The position numbers and the translations under genes are program-made. Of a stretch of DNA of 64,000 bases, positions 25,783 to 35,163 are shown piece after piece (position 1 is the stretch's first letter; each line of letters opens with the position of its first letter). The stretch lies in NCBI RefSeq assembly GCF_047730165.1, contig NZ_CP159834.1, forward strand, positions 558,001 to 622,000, written 5' to 3'. The stretch comes from Patiriisocius sp047730165. Its GTDB lineage: Bacteria > Bacteroidota > Bacteroidia > Flavobacteriales > Flavobacteriaceae. A model generated the notes under the pieces. The model was not told the origin of the DNA, searched no databases, and saw nothing but the letters and a program-made list of their open reading frames with translations.

Positions 25783-26335
25783 GGAAGACGAAATTAAATT
25801 TATTATAGACAGTACAAAAGAGGCAATGGACGATGCCCTCGTGCACCTAAATAAGAAGTTTGTAAACATTAGAGCGGGTAAAGCTTCTCCAGCTATGGTA
25901 GGTAGTGTAATGGTGAACTATTACGGGAGTCAAACACCTTTGAGTCAAGTGGCTAATGTAAATACACCCGATGGTATGACTATCACAATCGCGCCTTGGG
26001 AAAAAGGATTGATTCCAGAAATTGAAAAGGGAATTCACCTAGCAAACATAGGTTTTAACCCAATGAATAATGGGGAGTCTGTGATTATTACTGTACCACC
26101 GTTAACAGAAGAACGTCGTCGTGAGCTTGCAAAACAAGCAAAAACAGAGGCCGAAGATTCTAAGATAGGCGTCCGTAATGACCGTAAGAATGCTAATAAC
26201 GAAATTAAAAACCTTGATGTTAGTGATGACTTAAAAGCAAATCTTGAAGCAGATGTGCAGATGATGACAGACAAGCATATTACTAAAATTGAAGAAATGC
26301 TTTCTCTAAAAGAGAAAGAGATTATGACCGTTTAA
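25781..26335 (+). CDS. frr: Ribosome recycling factor
   Basis: The 184-residue protein releases ribosomes from mRNA after termination together with EF-G. Family motifs are HLNKKFVNIRAGKASPAMV, YYGSQTPLSQVANVNTPD and LTEERRRELAKQAKTEAEDS. It is full length. The start codon follows a degenerate repeat directly. Confidence 0.97.
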   Translation: MEDEIKFIIDSTKEAMDDALVHLNKKFVNIRAGKASPAMVGSVMVNYYGSQTPLSQVANVNTPDGMTITIAPWEKGLIPEIEKGIHLANIGFNPMNNGESVIITVPPLTEERRRELAKQAKTEAEDSKIGVRNDRKNANNEIKNLDVSDDLKANLEADVQMMTDKHITKIEEMLSLKEKEIMTV

Positions 26336-26364
26336 AGTGGCCATACGTTAAACAAAATATAATT

Positions 26365-26390
26365 AAGCGGCCTATAGGCCGCTTTCTTTT
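26365..26390 (+). terminator. Terminator after frr
   Basis: AAGCGGCCTATAGGCCGCTT is a perfect 20-nt palindrome followed by a T-rich run. Confidence 0.85.
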
Positions 26391-26398
26391 TACCTTTG
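26391..26398 (+). promoter_or_regulatory. -7 promoter element before the DUF5686-like barrel gene
   Basis: TACCTTTG matches TAnnTTTG, 29 nt before the start codon. It lies directly after the frr terminator. Confidence 0.5.
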
Positions 26399-26427
26399 AG
26401 TATAATTACATACGCTCCAATACTTTA

Positions 26428-27693
26428 ATGAACAGATTTCTTTTCATTTTACTTCTTTTCTCACCTCTGATGAGCGTGGCCCAAGTGCCAGCAGTACAGA
26501 CCGAACAAGACACCACCGCGACACGCCTAGAACAGAAAATAAGCCCGTTCAATACTGGTTTTTATCCTGTTGGCTTTTTTGACTTTGATCTTAAATACCT
26601 TATTAAATATAACAACTATGAAGGGCTTCGTTTAGGTTTAGGTGGTATGACCAATGATCGCTTATCTAAAAATTTTAAAATATCAGGCTATGCTGCTTAT
26701 GGTACAAAAGACAAAAAAATAAAGCACAGCCTAGGCGGAAGTTTCCTTTTAGACAAAGAGTCTAAAACTTGGTTTACACTGGCGTATCGCGATGATATTA
26801 ACGAAATAGGATCCGCAAATTTTTTAACAGATGCTCGCGTGTACTCTGTTTTTGAACCACGACTCGTTAACGTAACCCAATTTTATCAAATACGAACCTG
26901 GCAAGCTAATGTGATTACCGCACTTACAGATAACCTTGCAGGTGAAGTACGCCTAGGAAGAAGCCACATTGATCAAACGCTTAATTATCAATTTTTAAAC
27001 GAGGGGATTACCTATGACTCTTATGAAGTTGCAGAAGCCACTGCCTCTATAAGAATAAGTCCGAAATCTAAATTCTTTACCACAGAGGATGGTCTTGTAG
27101 AATATTTTGATGGATTTCCTAAAATAAGTGCTCAGATCACCAAAGGATTCAGCGGTCTTGTGCGCAGTGATTTTGATTATACCAAGTTTGGGTTAAAATT
27201 AGATTACTACATCAAGCGCAGCAACTTGTCTTCTACAAATTTTTTACTAGAAGGAAACTTCGCTACAGGAGATGTGCCATTAACACATTTGTATCACGCC
27301 TACCCGAATAGCCCGACAAAGCAAGAAGTATTACAACGTTTTTCTGTAGCGGGAAGACGCAGTTTTGAGACTATGTATTTTGGGGAGTTCTTTTCAGATA
27401 AATTAGCTACCTTACAAGTAAGGCATAGCTTACGAAGGTTTAAAATTTCAGAAAGAATAAGACCAGAATTCGTGCTTATTACTCGTCACGCTTTAGGTGA
27501 TCTAAGCAACCCAGAAGCACATCAAGGTATTAATTTTAATACGCTTGATAAGCTTTATAATGAAGCTGGACTAGAACTTAATAAATTATTGTTTGGGTTT
27601 GGGTTGAGTTTTGCATATCGTTATGGCGCCTATTACCTAACAAACCCAGAGGATAACATCGCCTTTAAGTTTACGTTTTACGCCAAATTTTAA
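26428..27693 (+). CDS. Outer-membrane beta-barrel protein (DUF5686-like barrel)
   Basis: The 421-residue protein has a signal peptide ending SVAQ and then alternating beta-strands with many aromatic residues, ending in FKFTFYAKF, a typical outer-membrane terminal strand. Phrases such as LRLGLGGMTNDRLSKNFKISGY, here split over 40-61, and the GDVPLTHLYHAYPNSP stretch resemble the barrel half of DUF5686 proteins. Those usually carry an N-terminal carboxypeptidase-regulatory-like domain, which is absent here. The function is unknown. The next gene follows after 63 bp and has its own -7 element. Confidence 0.7.
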   Translation: MNRFLFILLLFSPLMSVAQVPAVQTEQDTTATRLEQKISPFNTGFYPVGFFDFDLKYLIKYNNYEGLRLGLGGMTNDRLSKNFKISGYAAYGTKDKKIKHSLGGSFLLDKESKTWFTLAYRDDINEIGSANFLTDARVYSVFEPRLVNVTQFYQIRTWQANVITALTDNLAGEVRLGRSHIDQTLNYQFLNEGITYDSYEVAEATASIRISPKSKFFTTEDGLVEYFDGFPKISAQITKGFSGLVRSDFDYTKFGLKLDYYIKRSNLSSTNFLLEGNFATGDVPLTHLYHAYPNSPTKQEVLQRFSVAGRRSFETMYFGEFFSDKLATLQVRHSLRRFKISERIRPEFVLITRHALGDLSNPEAHQGINFNTLDKLYNEAGLELNKLLFGFGLSFAYRYGAYYLTNPEDNIAFKFTFYAKF

Positions 27694-27728
27694 TTATTAA
27701 TATCTCTCACTAAATACACTGATAGTGT

Positions 27729-27736
27729 TACCTTTG
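27729..27736 (+). promoter_or_regulatory. -7 promoter element before the MMPL/RND gene
   Basis: TACCTTTG, followed by GAG as in the element at 26391, lies 20 nt before the TTG start at 27757. Confidence 0.5.
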
Positions 27737-27756
27737 AGCATACAAAATTCCCCTCA

Positions 27757-30165
27757 TTGAACAAACTTTTTAGCATAGGTTTCTGGAGCGCAGTAGCGCG
27801 TTTTATTCTTAGAAACAGGCCGCTTATTCTTATCATTATTGCAGCTATTACCGTATTTATGGGGCTGCAATGGAAACATATGCGCTTCACATATTCTGAA
27901 GCAAACTTGTTGCCAGATGACCACGAGGTCAACCTAGCATATGATGAGTTTCTAGACACCTTTGGCGAAGAAGGAAACCTCATTGTAATGGGGGTCAAAG
28001 ACAGCACCTTTTTCACACCAAAAGTCTTCAATGCTTGGAAGTCACTTGGCGACGACCTTCAAAAAAACAATGCAGTAGATGCACTTCTTTCTGTAGGTAA
28101 TTTAATGACGCTGGAGAAGCGCACAGACGCCACAAGCTTTGCCATGGTGCCGTTTATTAAGGACTCTGTACTTACTTCAGAAAATTTAAAAATCTACAAA
28201 AACAGGCTTCTATACCGACTACCCTTCTACGATGGCTTGGTATATAGCCCAGATAAAAAAACGGTGCGAACGGCTATCTACCTAAACGAAGACATCGTAA
28301 ACACCATTGCCAGAAAAGAGTTTGTAGATCAGGTACTCATCCCTCGGGTAAAGCAATTTGAAAAAGATACAGGCATCAATGTCTACGTATCTGGAATGCC
28401 GTACATCCGGACCTTAAATTCACAGAATATAGTTGATGAGATTGGACTCTTTATAGCGGCTGCTTTGTTTGTGACTTCCCTCATCTTTTTCTTCTTTTTT
28501 AGATCTTTTAGGGCGACGTTGATCTCCATGCTAACCGTACTTATTGGAGTTGCTTGGGCCTTTGGAATTTTAGGATTGCTGAAATATGAAATTACCGTTT
28601 TAACAGCCTTGATACCACCCCTCATTATTGTGATCGGGATTCCTAATTGTATATTCTTGATTAACAAATACCAACAGGAAATAAAATTACACGGGAACCA
28701 AGCGAAGTCATTACAGCGCGTTATAGCCAAAGTAGGAAATGCTACTTTGATGACAAATTTAACTACTGCCTCTGGCTTTGCGACTTTTATATTAACCGAC
28801 AGCAAGTTGCTGAAGGAGTTTGGTATTGTGGCTTCTATTAATATTATCGCCATCTTTTTATTATCCTTATTTATTATTCCTATCATCTACAGTTATATGT
28901 CTGTGCCCAAGAATAAACACCTTAAGCATCTTAATAAAAGATGGATTAATGGTTTTGTGGACTGGATGGAAAAAATGGTTCGTAGAAAAAGAATCACCAT
29001 ATACATCGCATCTATTATATTACTCTGCGGAAGTATTATTGGGATTTACAACATTAAAATATCGGGCAGTCTCATTGACGACATGCCACAGAAGAAAGAG
29101 TTTTATAAGGACATTAAGTTCTTTGAACAAGAATTTGAGGGCATTATGCCACTTGAGATATTTATCGATACCAAGCGATCAAAAGGAGTGATGAAACTCG
29201 CCACCTTAAGACGAATAGAGCGGCTACAAGATTATATTAAAGAAATCCCAGAATTCTCAAAACCGCTTTCTGTAAACGAACTTGTGAAATACTCAAAGCA
29301 GGCTTATTATAATAACAATCCAGACTATTATCAATTGCCTAATAGTCAAGAACGCACCTTCTTGTTATCTTACGCAAAGAGCAGCGCAGATAACACCAAT
29401 TTACTGTCTAGTTATGTAGACAGTACTGGGCAATATGCACGTGTCACGACTTTTATGAAAGACACAGAGACGGAGCGCTTTGACCGAATAGAAGAAGACT
29501 TGTTAGCAGAAATTAATAAGATCTTCCCAAAAGAACGGTACTCGGTCTCACTTACTGGAAAAGCCTTTGCTTTCCAGAAAGGAACAAAATATTTGGTAAA
29601 CAATTTAATCCTTTCTCTCTCGCTCGCCATCTTTTTAATTTCGATTTTTATGGCTTGGATGTTTAGAAGCATGCGAATGATTCTGGTCTCTTTGATCCCT
29701 AACTTATTGCCGCTTTTAGTAACTGCGGGATTGATGGGCTTCTTAGGTGTTCCTATAAAACCCTCTACTATTTTAGTTTTTAGTATTGCTTTTGGTATTT
29801 CTGTAGATGACACCATTCACTTTCTCGCCAAGTACCGTCAAGAATTAATTGCGAATAACTGGAGGATTAAAAAGTCTGTATATGCGGCTTTAAGAGAAAC
29901 TGGCGTGAGTATGTTTTATACTTCTATTGTACTATTCTTTGGGTTTAGCACGTTCATGATTTCTAGCTTTGGCGGCACTGTTGCCTTAGGAGGATTAGTA
30001 TCTGTAACGCTTGTTTTTGCGATGCTTGCCAATCTTTTGTTACTACCATCACTCCTACTTTCTTTAGAGAAGAGTATCGCTAATAAAGACACGTTCAAAA
30101 AACCTTCCCTTCAGATTATTCATGGAGAAGACGGGGAAGATGAAGAGTCTTCTGTGGAGGAATAA
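27757..30165 (+). CDS. MMPL/Patched-type RND superfamily permease
   Basis: The 802-residue inner-membrane protein has the duplicated RND plan: a single N-terminal membrane segment (LILIIIAAITVFMG), a periplasmic loop, a bundle of segments containing GIPNCIFLINKYQQE, and a second copy with GISVDDTIHFLAKYRQEL. The acidic pair in VDDT is the usual proton-relay site; the first copy has PNCI instead. The start is a TTG at 27757; the frame is open back to the previous stop without an ATG, and the promoter element sits just upstream. Related proteins export lipids, hopanoids or siderophores. No adaptor or TolC gene is adjacent, and the substrate is unknown. Confidence 0.85.
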   Translation: MNKLFSIGFWSAVARFILRNRPLILIIIAAITVFMGLQWKHMRFTYSEANLLPDDHEVNLAYDEFLDTFGEEGNLIVMGVKDSTFFTPKVFNAWKSLGDDLQKNNAVDALLSVGNLMTLEKRTDATSFAMVPFIKDSVLTSENLKIYKNRLLYRLPFYDGLVYSPDKKTVRTAIYLNEDIVNTIARKEFVDQVLIPRVKQFEKDTGINVYVSGMPYIRTLNSQNIVDEIGLFIAAALFVTSLIFFFFFRSFRATLISMLTVLIGVAWAFGILGLLKYEITVLTALIPPLIIVIGIPNCIFLINKYQQEIKLHGNQAKSLQRVIAKVGNATLMTNLTTASGFATFILTDSKLLKEFGIVASINIIAIFLLSLFIIPIIYSYMSVPKNKHLKHLNKRWINGFVDWMEKMVRRKRITIYIASIILLCGSIIGIYNIKISGSLIDDMPQKKEFYKDIKFFEQEFEGIMPLEIFIDTKRSKGVMKLATLRRIERLQDYIKEIPEFSKPLSVNELVKYSKQAYYNNNPDYYQLPNSQERTFLLSYAKSSADNTNLLSSYVDSTGQYARVTTFMKDTETERFDRIEEDLLAEINKIFPKERYSVSLTGKAFAFQKGTKYLVNNLILSLSLAIFLISIFMAWMFRSMRMILVSLIPNLLPLLVTAGLMGFLGVPIKPSTILVFSIAFGISVDDTIHFLAKYRQELIANNWRIKKSVYAALRETGVSMFYTSIVLFFGFSTFMISSFGGTVALGGLVSVTLVFAMLANLLLLPSLLLSLEKSIANKDTFKKPSLQIIHGEDGEDEESSVEE

Positions 30166-30224
30166 TCAAATCATGCACATTTCAGAAAAAACGGTTAGAG
30201 AATTTATAGTTCTCAATTAAAAAG

Positions 30225-30232
30225 TATCTTTG
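30225..30232 (+). promoter_or_regulatory. -7 promoter element of asnS
   Basis: TATCTTTG matches TAnnTTTG, 19 nt before the asnS start codon. Confidence 0.5.
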
Positions 30233-30251
30233 CTTTTTTTAAAATAAGACC

Positions 30252-31694
30252 ATGAAACATACTGATATCATTACCGTTTTAAAATCTGAACCTAGCTTAC
30301 ACGAAGTAACCGTTAGGGGTTGGGTACGCTCTTTTAGAAGCAACCGATTTATTGCTGTCAATGACGGGTCGACTATAAAGAATATACAGTGCGTTGTCGA
30401 TTTTGAGAATTTTGAAGAAGAGACGCTTAAGAACATCACAACGGGTGCTTCAATTGAAGTAACTGGAGCGCTTGTAGAAAGTCAAGGTGCTGGCCAAACA
30501 GTAGAAATACAGGTGACGAAGGTTGCTGTTTTAGGTACTGCAGACCCTGAAGAGGTGAAGTTAACCATCCTGTCTCCTAAGCGACACTCTTTAGAAAAAC
30601 TGCGCGAGCAAGCACATTTAAGAGTACGCACCAACACTTTTGGTGCAGTGATGCGTGTACGATCTAAGCTTTCTTTTGCGGTGCATCAATACTTTCAAGA
30701 AAACGGATTTTATTATATGAATGCACCTATCATTACGGGTAGTGATGCAGAAGGAGCTGGTGAGATGTTTAGAGTAACAGCATTACCTCCTACGAATCCG
30801 CCTCTTGATGATGCCGGAAATGTGAATTATAAAGAAGATTTCTTCGAGAAGGAAACAAACCTAACGGTGAGTGGACAGCTAGAGGCTGAAACATATGCGA
30901 TGGGGCTTGGGAAGGTATACACCTTTGGCCCAACCTTTAGAGCAGAAAACAGTAATACGTCTCGTCACCTTGCAGAGTTCTGGATGATTGAACCGGAGGT
31001 TGCTTTCTGTGATCTTGATGGCAATATGGATCTTGCTGAAGATTTCATTAAGTATGTGGTAAAATATGCTTTAGATAACTGCCAAGATGATCTTGAGTTT
31101 TTAGAAAATCGTTTAGTTGACGAGGAGAAAAGTAAGCCACAAGCAGAGCGTAGTGATATGTCACTACGAGATAAATTGAGCTTTATTGGAGAGAACAATT
31201 TTAAACGTGTAAGCTACACAGAGGCTATTGAGATCTTAAGAAACTCTAAACCAAACAAAAAGAAAAAGTTTAAATACATTATTAATGAATGGGGTGCAGA
31301 CTTACAAAGTGAGCATGAACGTTTCTTAGTAGAAAAACATTTTAAGTGTCCGGTGATCCTTTTTGATTACCCTGCAGATATTAAGTCATTTTACATGCGT
31401 CTCAATGATGACGGTAAAACGGTAAGAGCTATGGACGTTTTGTTTCCAGGAATAGGCGAGATTGTAGGCGGTTCTCAACGTGAGGAGCGCTATGATGTAC
31501 TACTCCAAAAAATGGAAACCATGGGAATCCCAAAAGACGAGTTGTATTGGTATTTAGATTTGAGAAAATTTGGTACTTGCGTGCATAGTGGTTTTGGACT
31601 TGGTTTTGAACGTCTGGTACAATTTGTAACAGGTATGGGAAACATTAGAGATGTAATCCCTTATCCTCGTAGTCCAGGGAACGCAGAGTTTTAG
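30252..31694 (+). CDS. asnS: Asparaginyl-tRNA synthetase
   Basis: The 480-residue class II synthetase charges tRNA-Asn. An N-terminal OB-fold anticodon-binding domain (VTVRGWVRSFRSNRF) is followed by the catalytic core, with motif 2 in FGPTFRAENSNTSRHLAEFW and motif 3 in GFGLGFERLVQF. The insertion between core motifs and the length suit AsnRS rather than AspRS. It is a single-gene unit with its own promoter element. Confidence 0.97.
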   Translation: MKHTDIITVLKSEPSLHEVTVRGWVRSFRSNRFIAVNDGSTIKNIQCVVDFENFEEETLKNITTGASIEVTGALVESQGAGQTVEIQVTKVAVLGTADPEEVKLTILSPKRHSLEKLREQAHLRVRTNTFGAVMRVRSKLSFAVHQYFQENGFYYMNAPIITGSDAEGAGEMFRVTALPPTNPPLDDAGNVNYKEDFFEKETNLTVSGQLEAETYAMGLGKVYTFGPTFRAENSNTSRHLAEFWMIEPEVAFCDLDGNMDLAEDFIKYVVKYALDNCQDDLEFLENRLVDEEKSKPQAERSDMSLRDKLSFIGENNFKRVSYTEAIEILRNSKPNKKKKFKYIINEWGADLQSEHERFLVEKHFKCPVILFDYPADIKSFYMRLNDDGKTVRAMDVLFPGIGEIVGGSQREERYDVLLQKMETMGIPKDELYWYLDLRKFGTCVHSGFGLGFERLVQFVTGMGNIRDVIPYPRSPGNAEF

Positions 31695-31706
31695 TAATTC
31701 AGCAGC

Positions 31707-31806
31707 CAGTATTCAGTATGTGGTAATTTAGTGCGTACTGAATACTGCTTCACTGTACCATAATTTTTATTAAAACCAGCGCTACAACTCATTCATAGCT
31801 GGTTTT
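31707..31806 (+). terminator. Two consecutive hairpins after asnS
   Basis: CAGTATTCAGTA (31707-31718) pairs with TACTGAATACTG (31736-31747). A second stem AAAACCAGC (31772-31780) with GCTGGTTTT (31798-31806) leads into a T-rich run and is the likelier terminator. Confidence 0.7.
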
Positions 31807-31836
31807 GTTTTACCTTAGTATTTCAGAAGAGAAACA

Positions 31837-33297
31837 ATGCTCAGACAACAACTTAATTTTAAATTATCACAGAAGCTCTCGCCGCAGCAGATTCAGTTAA
31901 TGAAGCTAATACAATTGCCTACGCAAGCTTTTGAGCAACGTATTTCTCAAGAAATGAATGAGAATCCTGCACTTGAAGGCGGGAAGGAAGAGGCAGAAAA
32001 ATATGATGAAGACTTAGATGAGAGCTATGACGATGATTTTGATGACGGTAATGAGTCTATTGAAACAGAAATCAATGTTGACGACTATTTGAGTGATGAT
32101 GAAGTACCCAGTTATAAATTATCTGCCAATAATTACAGTGCAGATGATGATGATACCCGAATGCCATATGCCGCGGGCACGTCTTTCAATCAATTTCTAC
32201 TAGCTCAGTTAAACACCTATAGATTGGACGATGACGAACGTGAAATTGCAAAATTTTTAGTCGGGAGCGTAGATGAAGCTGGTTATATACGAAGAGACGT
32301 ACAGGACATCGTGGATGATCTCGCCTTTACTCAAAACATATATACGACGGACGAGAAAGTAGAGAAAGTACTGGAGGTTGTGCAAGAATTAGATCCCGCA
32401 GGTGTAGGCGCTCGAAGCCTACAGGAATGCCTCTTATTGCAATTAGTGCGTCGAGAACAAAACAAGGAAGTAGCGCTAGCAACAAAAATTATCGCAGATT
32501 CTTTTGAGCACTTTTCTAAAAAGCATTATAAAAAATTACTTTCAAAATTTGACATTACGGAAGACGCATTACGTGATGCAATCCATGAAATAGAAAGTCT
32601 TAACCCAAAGCCTGGAGGTGCTGTTGTAGGCAATAATAGAATGGTAGAGCACGTAGTGCCAGATTTTGCCATACGTATCGTAGAAGGCGAGCTAGACCTC
32701 ACATTGAACGGCAGGAATGCCCCTGAGTTGCATGTATCTCGAGAATATAGCAATATGCTCAAAGGATATAAGGAGTCTAAGAAAAAGACAAAAACGCAAA
32801 AAGATGCGGTGATGTTTATAAAGCAGAAACTAGATGCAGCAAAATGGTTTATAGAAGCGATACAACAGCGCCAGCAGACGCTCTTTGTGACGATGAACTC
32901 TATAATGCATCATCAAAAAGAATTCTTTCTAACAGGAGATGAGCGTAATTTAAAACCAATGATCTTAAAAGACATTGCTGACAAAATTAACATGGACGTT
33001 TCTACCGTATCTCGTGTAGCAAATAGCAAATACGTAGATACTCCTTATGGAACAAAATTGATCAAAGAGTTTTTTAGTGAATCCATGACCAATGATCAAG
33101 GGGAAGAAGTCTCCACACGAGAAATCAAGAAAATATTAGAAATCACAGTTTCTGAAGAGGACAAACGCAAACCTTTGACAGATGATAAACTAGCTAAAAT
33201 TTTAAAAGAAAAAGGGTATCCCATTGCACGCCGTACGATTGCAAAATACAGAGAACAGCTAGACTTGCCTGTAGCGCGTTTGAGAAAAGAAATTTAA
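31837..33297 (+). CDS. rpoN: RNA polymerase sigma-54 factor
   Basis: The 486-residue protein has Region I (LRQQLNFKLSQKLSPQQIQL), a very acidic Region II (about 48-90, runs of Asp and Glu), the core-binding domain with LDPAGVGARSLQECL, the helix-turn-helix with DIADKINMDVSTVSRVANSK and the RpoN box ARRTIAKYREQL at the end. It directs transcription from -24/-12 promoters and needs an AAA+ activator, which is not in this window. Its stop overlaps the next start by one base (TAATG). Confidence 0.97.
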   Translation: MLRQQLNFKLSQKLSPQQIQLMKLIQLPTQAFEQRISQEMNENPALEGGKEEAEKYDEDLDESYDDDFDDGNESIETEINVDDYLSDDEVPSYKLSANNYSADDDDTRMPYAAGTSFNQFLLAQLNTYRLDDDEREIAKFLVGSVDEAGYIRRDVQDIVDDLAFTQNIYTTDEKVEKVLEVVQELDPAGVGARSLQECLLLQLVRREQNKEVALATKIIADSFEHFSKKHYKKLLSKFDITEDALRDAIHEIESLNPKPGGAVVGNNRMVEHVVPDFAIRIVEGELDLTLNGRNAPELHVSREYSNMLKGYKESKKKTKTQKDAVMFIKQKLDAAKWFIEAIQQRQQTLFVTMNSIMHHQKEFFLTGDERNLKPMILKDIADKINMDVSTVSRVANSKYVDTPYGTKLIKEFFSESMTNDQGEEVSTREIKKILEITVSEEDKRKPLTDDKLAKILKEKGYPIARRTIAKYREQLDLPVARLRKEI

Positions 33298-33902
33298 TGA
33301 GTGTTTTCTTAAGAGCCGCCGCTTATATATTCCATCCACTATTGATGCCTCTTTTAGGCATCTTATTTTATTATACGGTTACGCCACGTTTTCTTAATAC
33401 TGAAATTGTCTACAGCCACTTAATGGTCGTTACAATTGTTACGATAGCTATACCGCTGGTTATTTTCTTTTTACTCAAAAATTTTGGAGTGGTAACCAGT
33501 ATACATTTAAGAGATGTTAGTGAACGAAAGCTTCCATTAATGATACAATCTATACTGCTCTTGTTATTAATAAAATTTGTATTTCACCCATACGAAAACG
33601 CAGCGTTATACTATTTCATACTTGGGGTTCTCTTTACTACATTAACCGCTTTGATTCTTGTGTTTTTTAATTTTAAGGTGAGTTTGCATCAAATGGGAGT
33701 TGCTGGGCTCAGTGTGTTTGTGATTATGCTAAGTATTCACTTTGAGATTAATTTATTGCTATGGATGGGATTTGCCTGTATCGTTAATGGTTGGGTTGCA
33801 AGTTCTAGGTTGCACACTAAATCACACACATCTCAAGAGTTGATAATGGGCTTTGTTATTGGGGCGTTTCCGCAATTATTATTCGTTAGTTACTGGTTAT
33901 AG
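33297..33902 (+). CDS. PAP2-like integral membrane protein
   Basis: The 201-residue protein has about six membrane segments. PAP2-phosphatase-like elements can be traced: RDVSERKLP at 72-80 (motif 1-like), SLH at 129-131 where PSGH is usual, and SRLHTKSHTSQE at 160-171, which fits SRx5Hx3(D/E) of motif 3. Motif 2 is degenerate, so phosphatase activity on a lipid phosphate is possible but uncertain. It is coupled to rpoN by a one-base overlap and overlaps the end of the convergent PorT-like gene by 6 bp. Confidence 0.65.
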   Translation: MSVFLRAAAYIFHPLLMPLLGILFYYTVTPRFLNTEIVYSHLMVVTIVTIAIPLVIFFLLKNFGVVTSIHLRDVSERKLPLMIQSILLLLLIKFVFHPYENAALYYFILGVLFTTLTALILVFFNFKVSLHQMGVAGLSVFVIMLSIHFEINLLLWMGFACIVNGWVASSRLHTKSHTSQELIMGFVIGAFPQLLFVSYWL

Positions 33903-34592
33903 AATGTAGAAAATAAAACCTAGCTTAATAGGCCTAAACCCCACTTCTTTAGCAAGATTAGTTTGGGCATCTTTAAAAAAGGGGCTTAGGGTGTAACTTG
34001 CAAAAAAGTTTATTTTATTGAACCCAAAACTCAATGTGGGTGTCACACTAAGCGGTTGAAATTCTGAGATATCGGTTTGGATCACTTTGTTATTCTCTTG
34101 GGTAAATGTGCTCCTGTAGTAATAACTATAGCCTATTCTAAGCCCTGTGTACACACGCCAAAACTTATACTTTTCTGCGTTAGAAGAACGCCACCTAAGC
34201 TCTATAGGAGCCTCGAGAGTCGTTACGGTAAATCTATTAATGTCGACATTAGCATTCGCATCTAATACAGTAAATATAGAAGTTTCATTTTGGCCCTCTC
34301 CTATAAAAAGGTTTTGACCATACCGATTATACGCAAGCCCAGCACCTATTCCTATCCCTACATTACGACGTTTATTAAAAGGGATATCACGTATAAAACC
34401 AAAGCCTATACCTCCAGATAACCCTCTTAGGTTTACATTGCTCGGCACGTCACTCACTAAGTTATATGTTACATTAAAATAGAATTGGTCTTCCCTGTAT
34501 TTTGTGTCTATTGAAATACTATCATTAATGACTTGTTGCCCAAAGGCAGCAAGTGAACAAAACAAAATAGAGAATATGACTAGTGTACGCAC
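33897..34592 (-). CDS. PorT-family outer-membrane beta-barrel protein
   Basis: The 231-residue protein has a signal peptide ending AAFGQ and an eight-strand-type barrel with GGIGFGFIRDIPFNKRRNVG, GIGAGLAYNRYG and VTTLEAPIELRWRSS, and a final strand PIKLGFIFYIL. This pattern is that of PorT, which is needed for type IX secretion in Bacteroidota. T9SS cargo proteins occur elsewhere in the window (14756 and 37328), so such a system is expected. It lies downstream of the ExbB/ExbD genes on the same strand, separated by a terminator. Generic OmpA-like barrels are an alternative. Confidence 0.75.
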   Translation of the reverse strand: MRTLVIFSILFCSLAAFGQQVINDSISIDTKYREDQFYFNVTYNLVSDVPSNVNLRGLSGGIGFGFIRDIPFNKRRNVGIGIGAGLAYNRYGQNLFIGEGQNETSIFTVLDANANVDINRFTVTTLEAPIELRWRSSNAEKYKFWRVYTGLRIGYSYYYRSTFTQENNKVIQTDISEFQPLSVTPTLSFGFNKINFFASYTLSPFFKDAQTNLAKEVGFRPIKLGFIFYIL

Positions 34593-34631
34593 GATATAAA
34601 GATAATTAATATGATAGTAATAGAAACAAAA

Positions 34632-34659
34632 AAAACGCCTTGTTAGTACAAGGCGTTTT
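34632..34659. terminator. Terminator between the ExbD genes and the PorT-like gene
   Basis: AAAACGCCTTG and CAAGGCGTTTT form an 11-bp stem with a 6-nt loop flanked by A and T runs, ending the exb operon. Confidence 0.9.
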
Positions 34660-34679
34660 AAATATATAAATAGTATTTC

Positions 34680-35153
34680 TTAATTACCGATTTCGTTACC
34701 CGGGGTTGTGATATAAATAATCTTCAACATATTAAGCTCACGTAATGCTTGCTTAATATCGGTTACGATACCTGTATTTGTTTCTTTATCTACTTTAAGT
34801 GCCACCATTACATAATCCTGTAAAGGCGCCGGCAATCCATTTCTTGCTTCTGCAAGAACCGGCTTTAAGTTTTTGATATCTGTAAACTTATCACCTATTT
34901 GGATTTTACCTTCAGAACCAAACTGTTTTTCATATCGTTCACTCGGCTTTCCAGCATAAATAAACACAGCTCTATCTTTTTCAAGCTTCTCTACTTGATC
35001 TGCTTTAGGAAGCTCGTTTTTTACCATAAGGTCATTCTTCCTTAAAACGGTAACAACCATAAAGAAAAACAGTAGCATAAATACAATATCTGGTAAAGAT
35101 GCTGTATTCACCGCAGGTAATTCTCCTCCTTTTTTCTTATTAAATTTTGACAT
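34680..35153 (-). CDS. exbD: ExbD/TolR-family biopolymer transport protein (second copy)
   Basis: A 157-residue protein starting MSKFNKKKGGELPAVNTASL. The ATG at 35151-35153 is chosen because upstream codons overlap the previous gene and do not fit the family. One N-terminal membrane segment (DIVFMLLFFFMVVTVL, with Asp as the proton-path residue) is followed by a periplasmic domain ending in LREL-NMLKIIYIT-like sequence. With ExbB it energises TonB-dependent outer-membrane transport. Confidence 0.9.
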   Translation of the reverse strand: MSKFNKKKGGELPAVNTASLPDIVFMLLFFFMVVTVLRKNDLMVKNELPKADQVEKLEKDRAVFIYAGKPSERYEKQFGSEGKIQIGDKFTDIKNLKPVLAEARNGLPAPLQDYVMVALKVDKETNTGIVTDIKQALRELNMLKIIYITTPGNEIGN

Positions 35154-35163
35154 AGATAAAATG

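Noticed and set aside
28383..28886. 167-codon minus-strand frame inside the MMPL/RND gene
   Set aside because: Antisense shadow of hydrophobic membrane segments.
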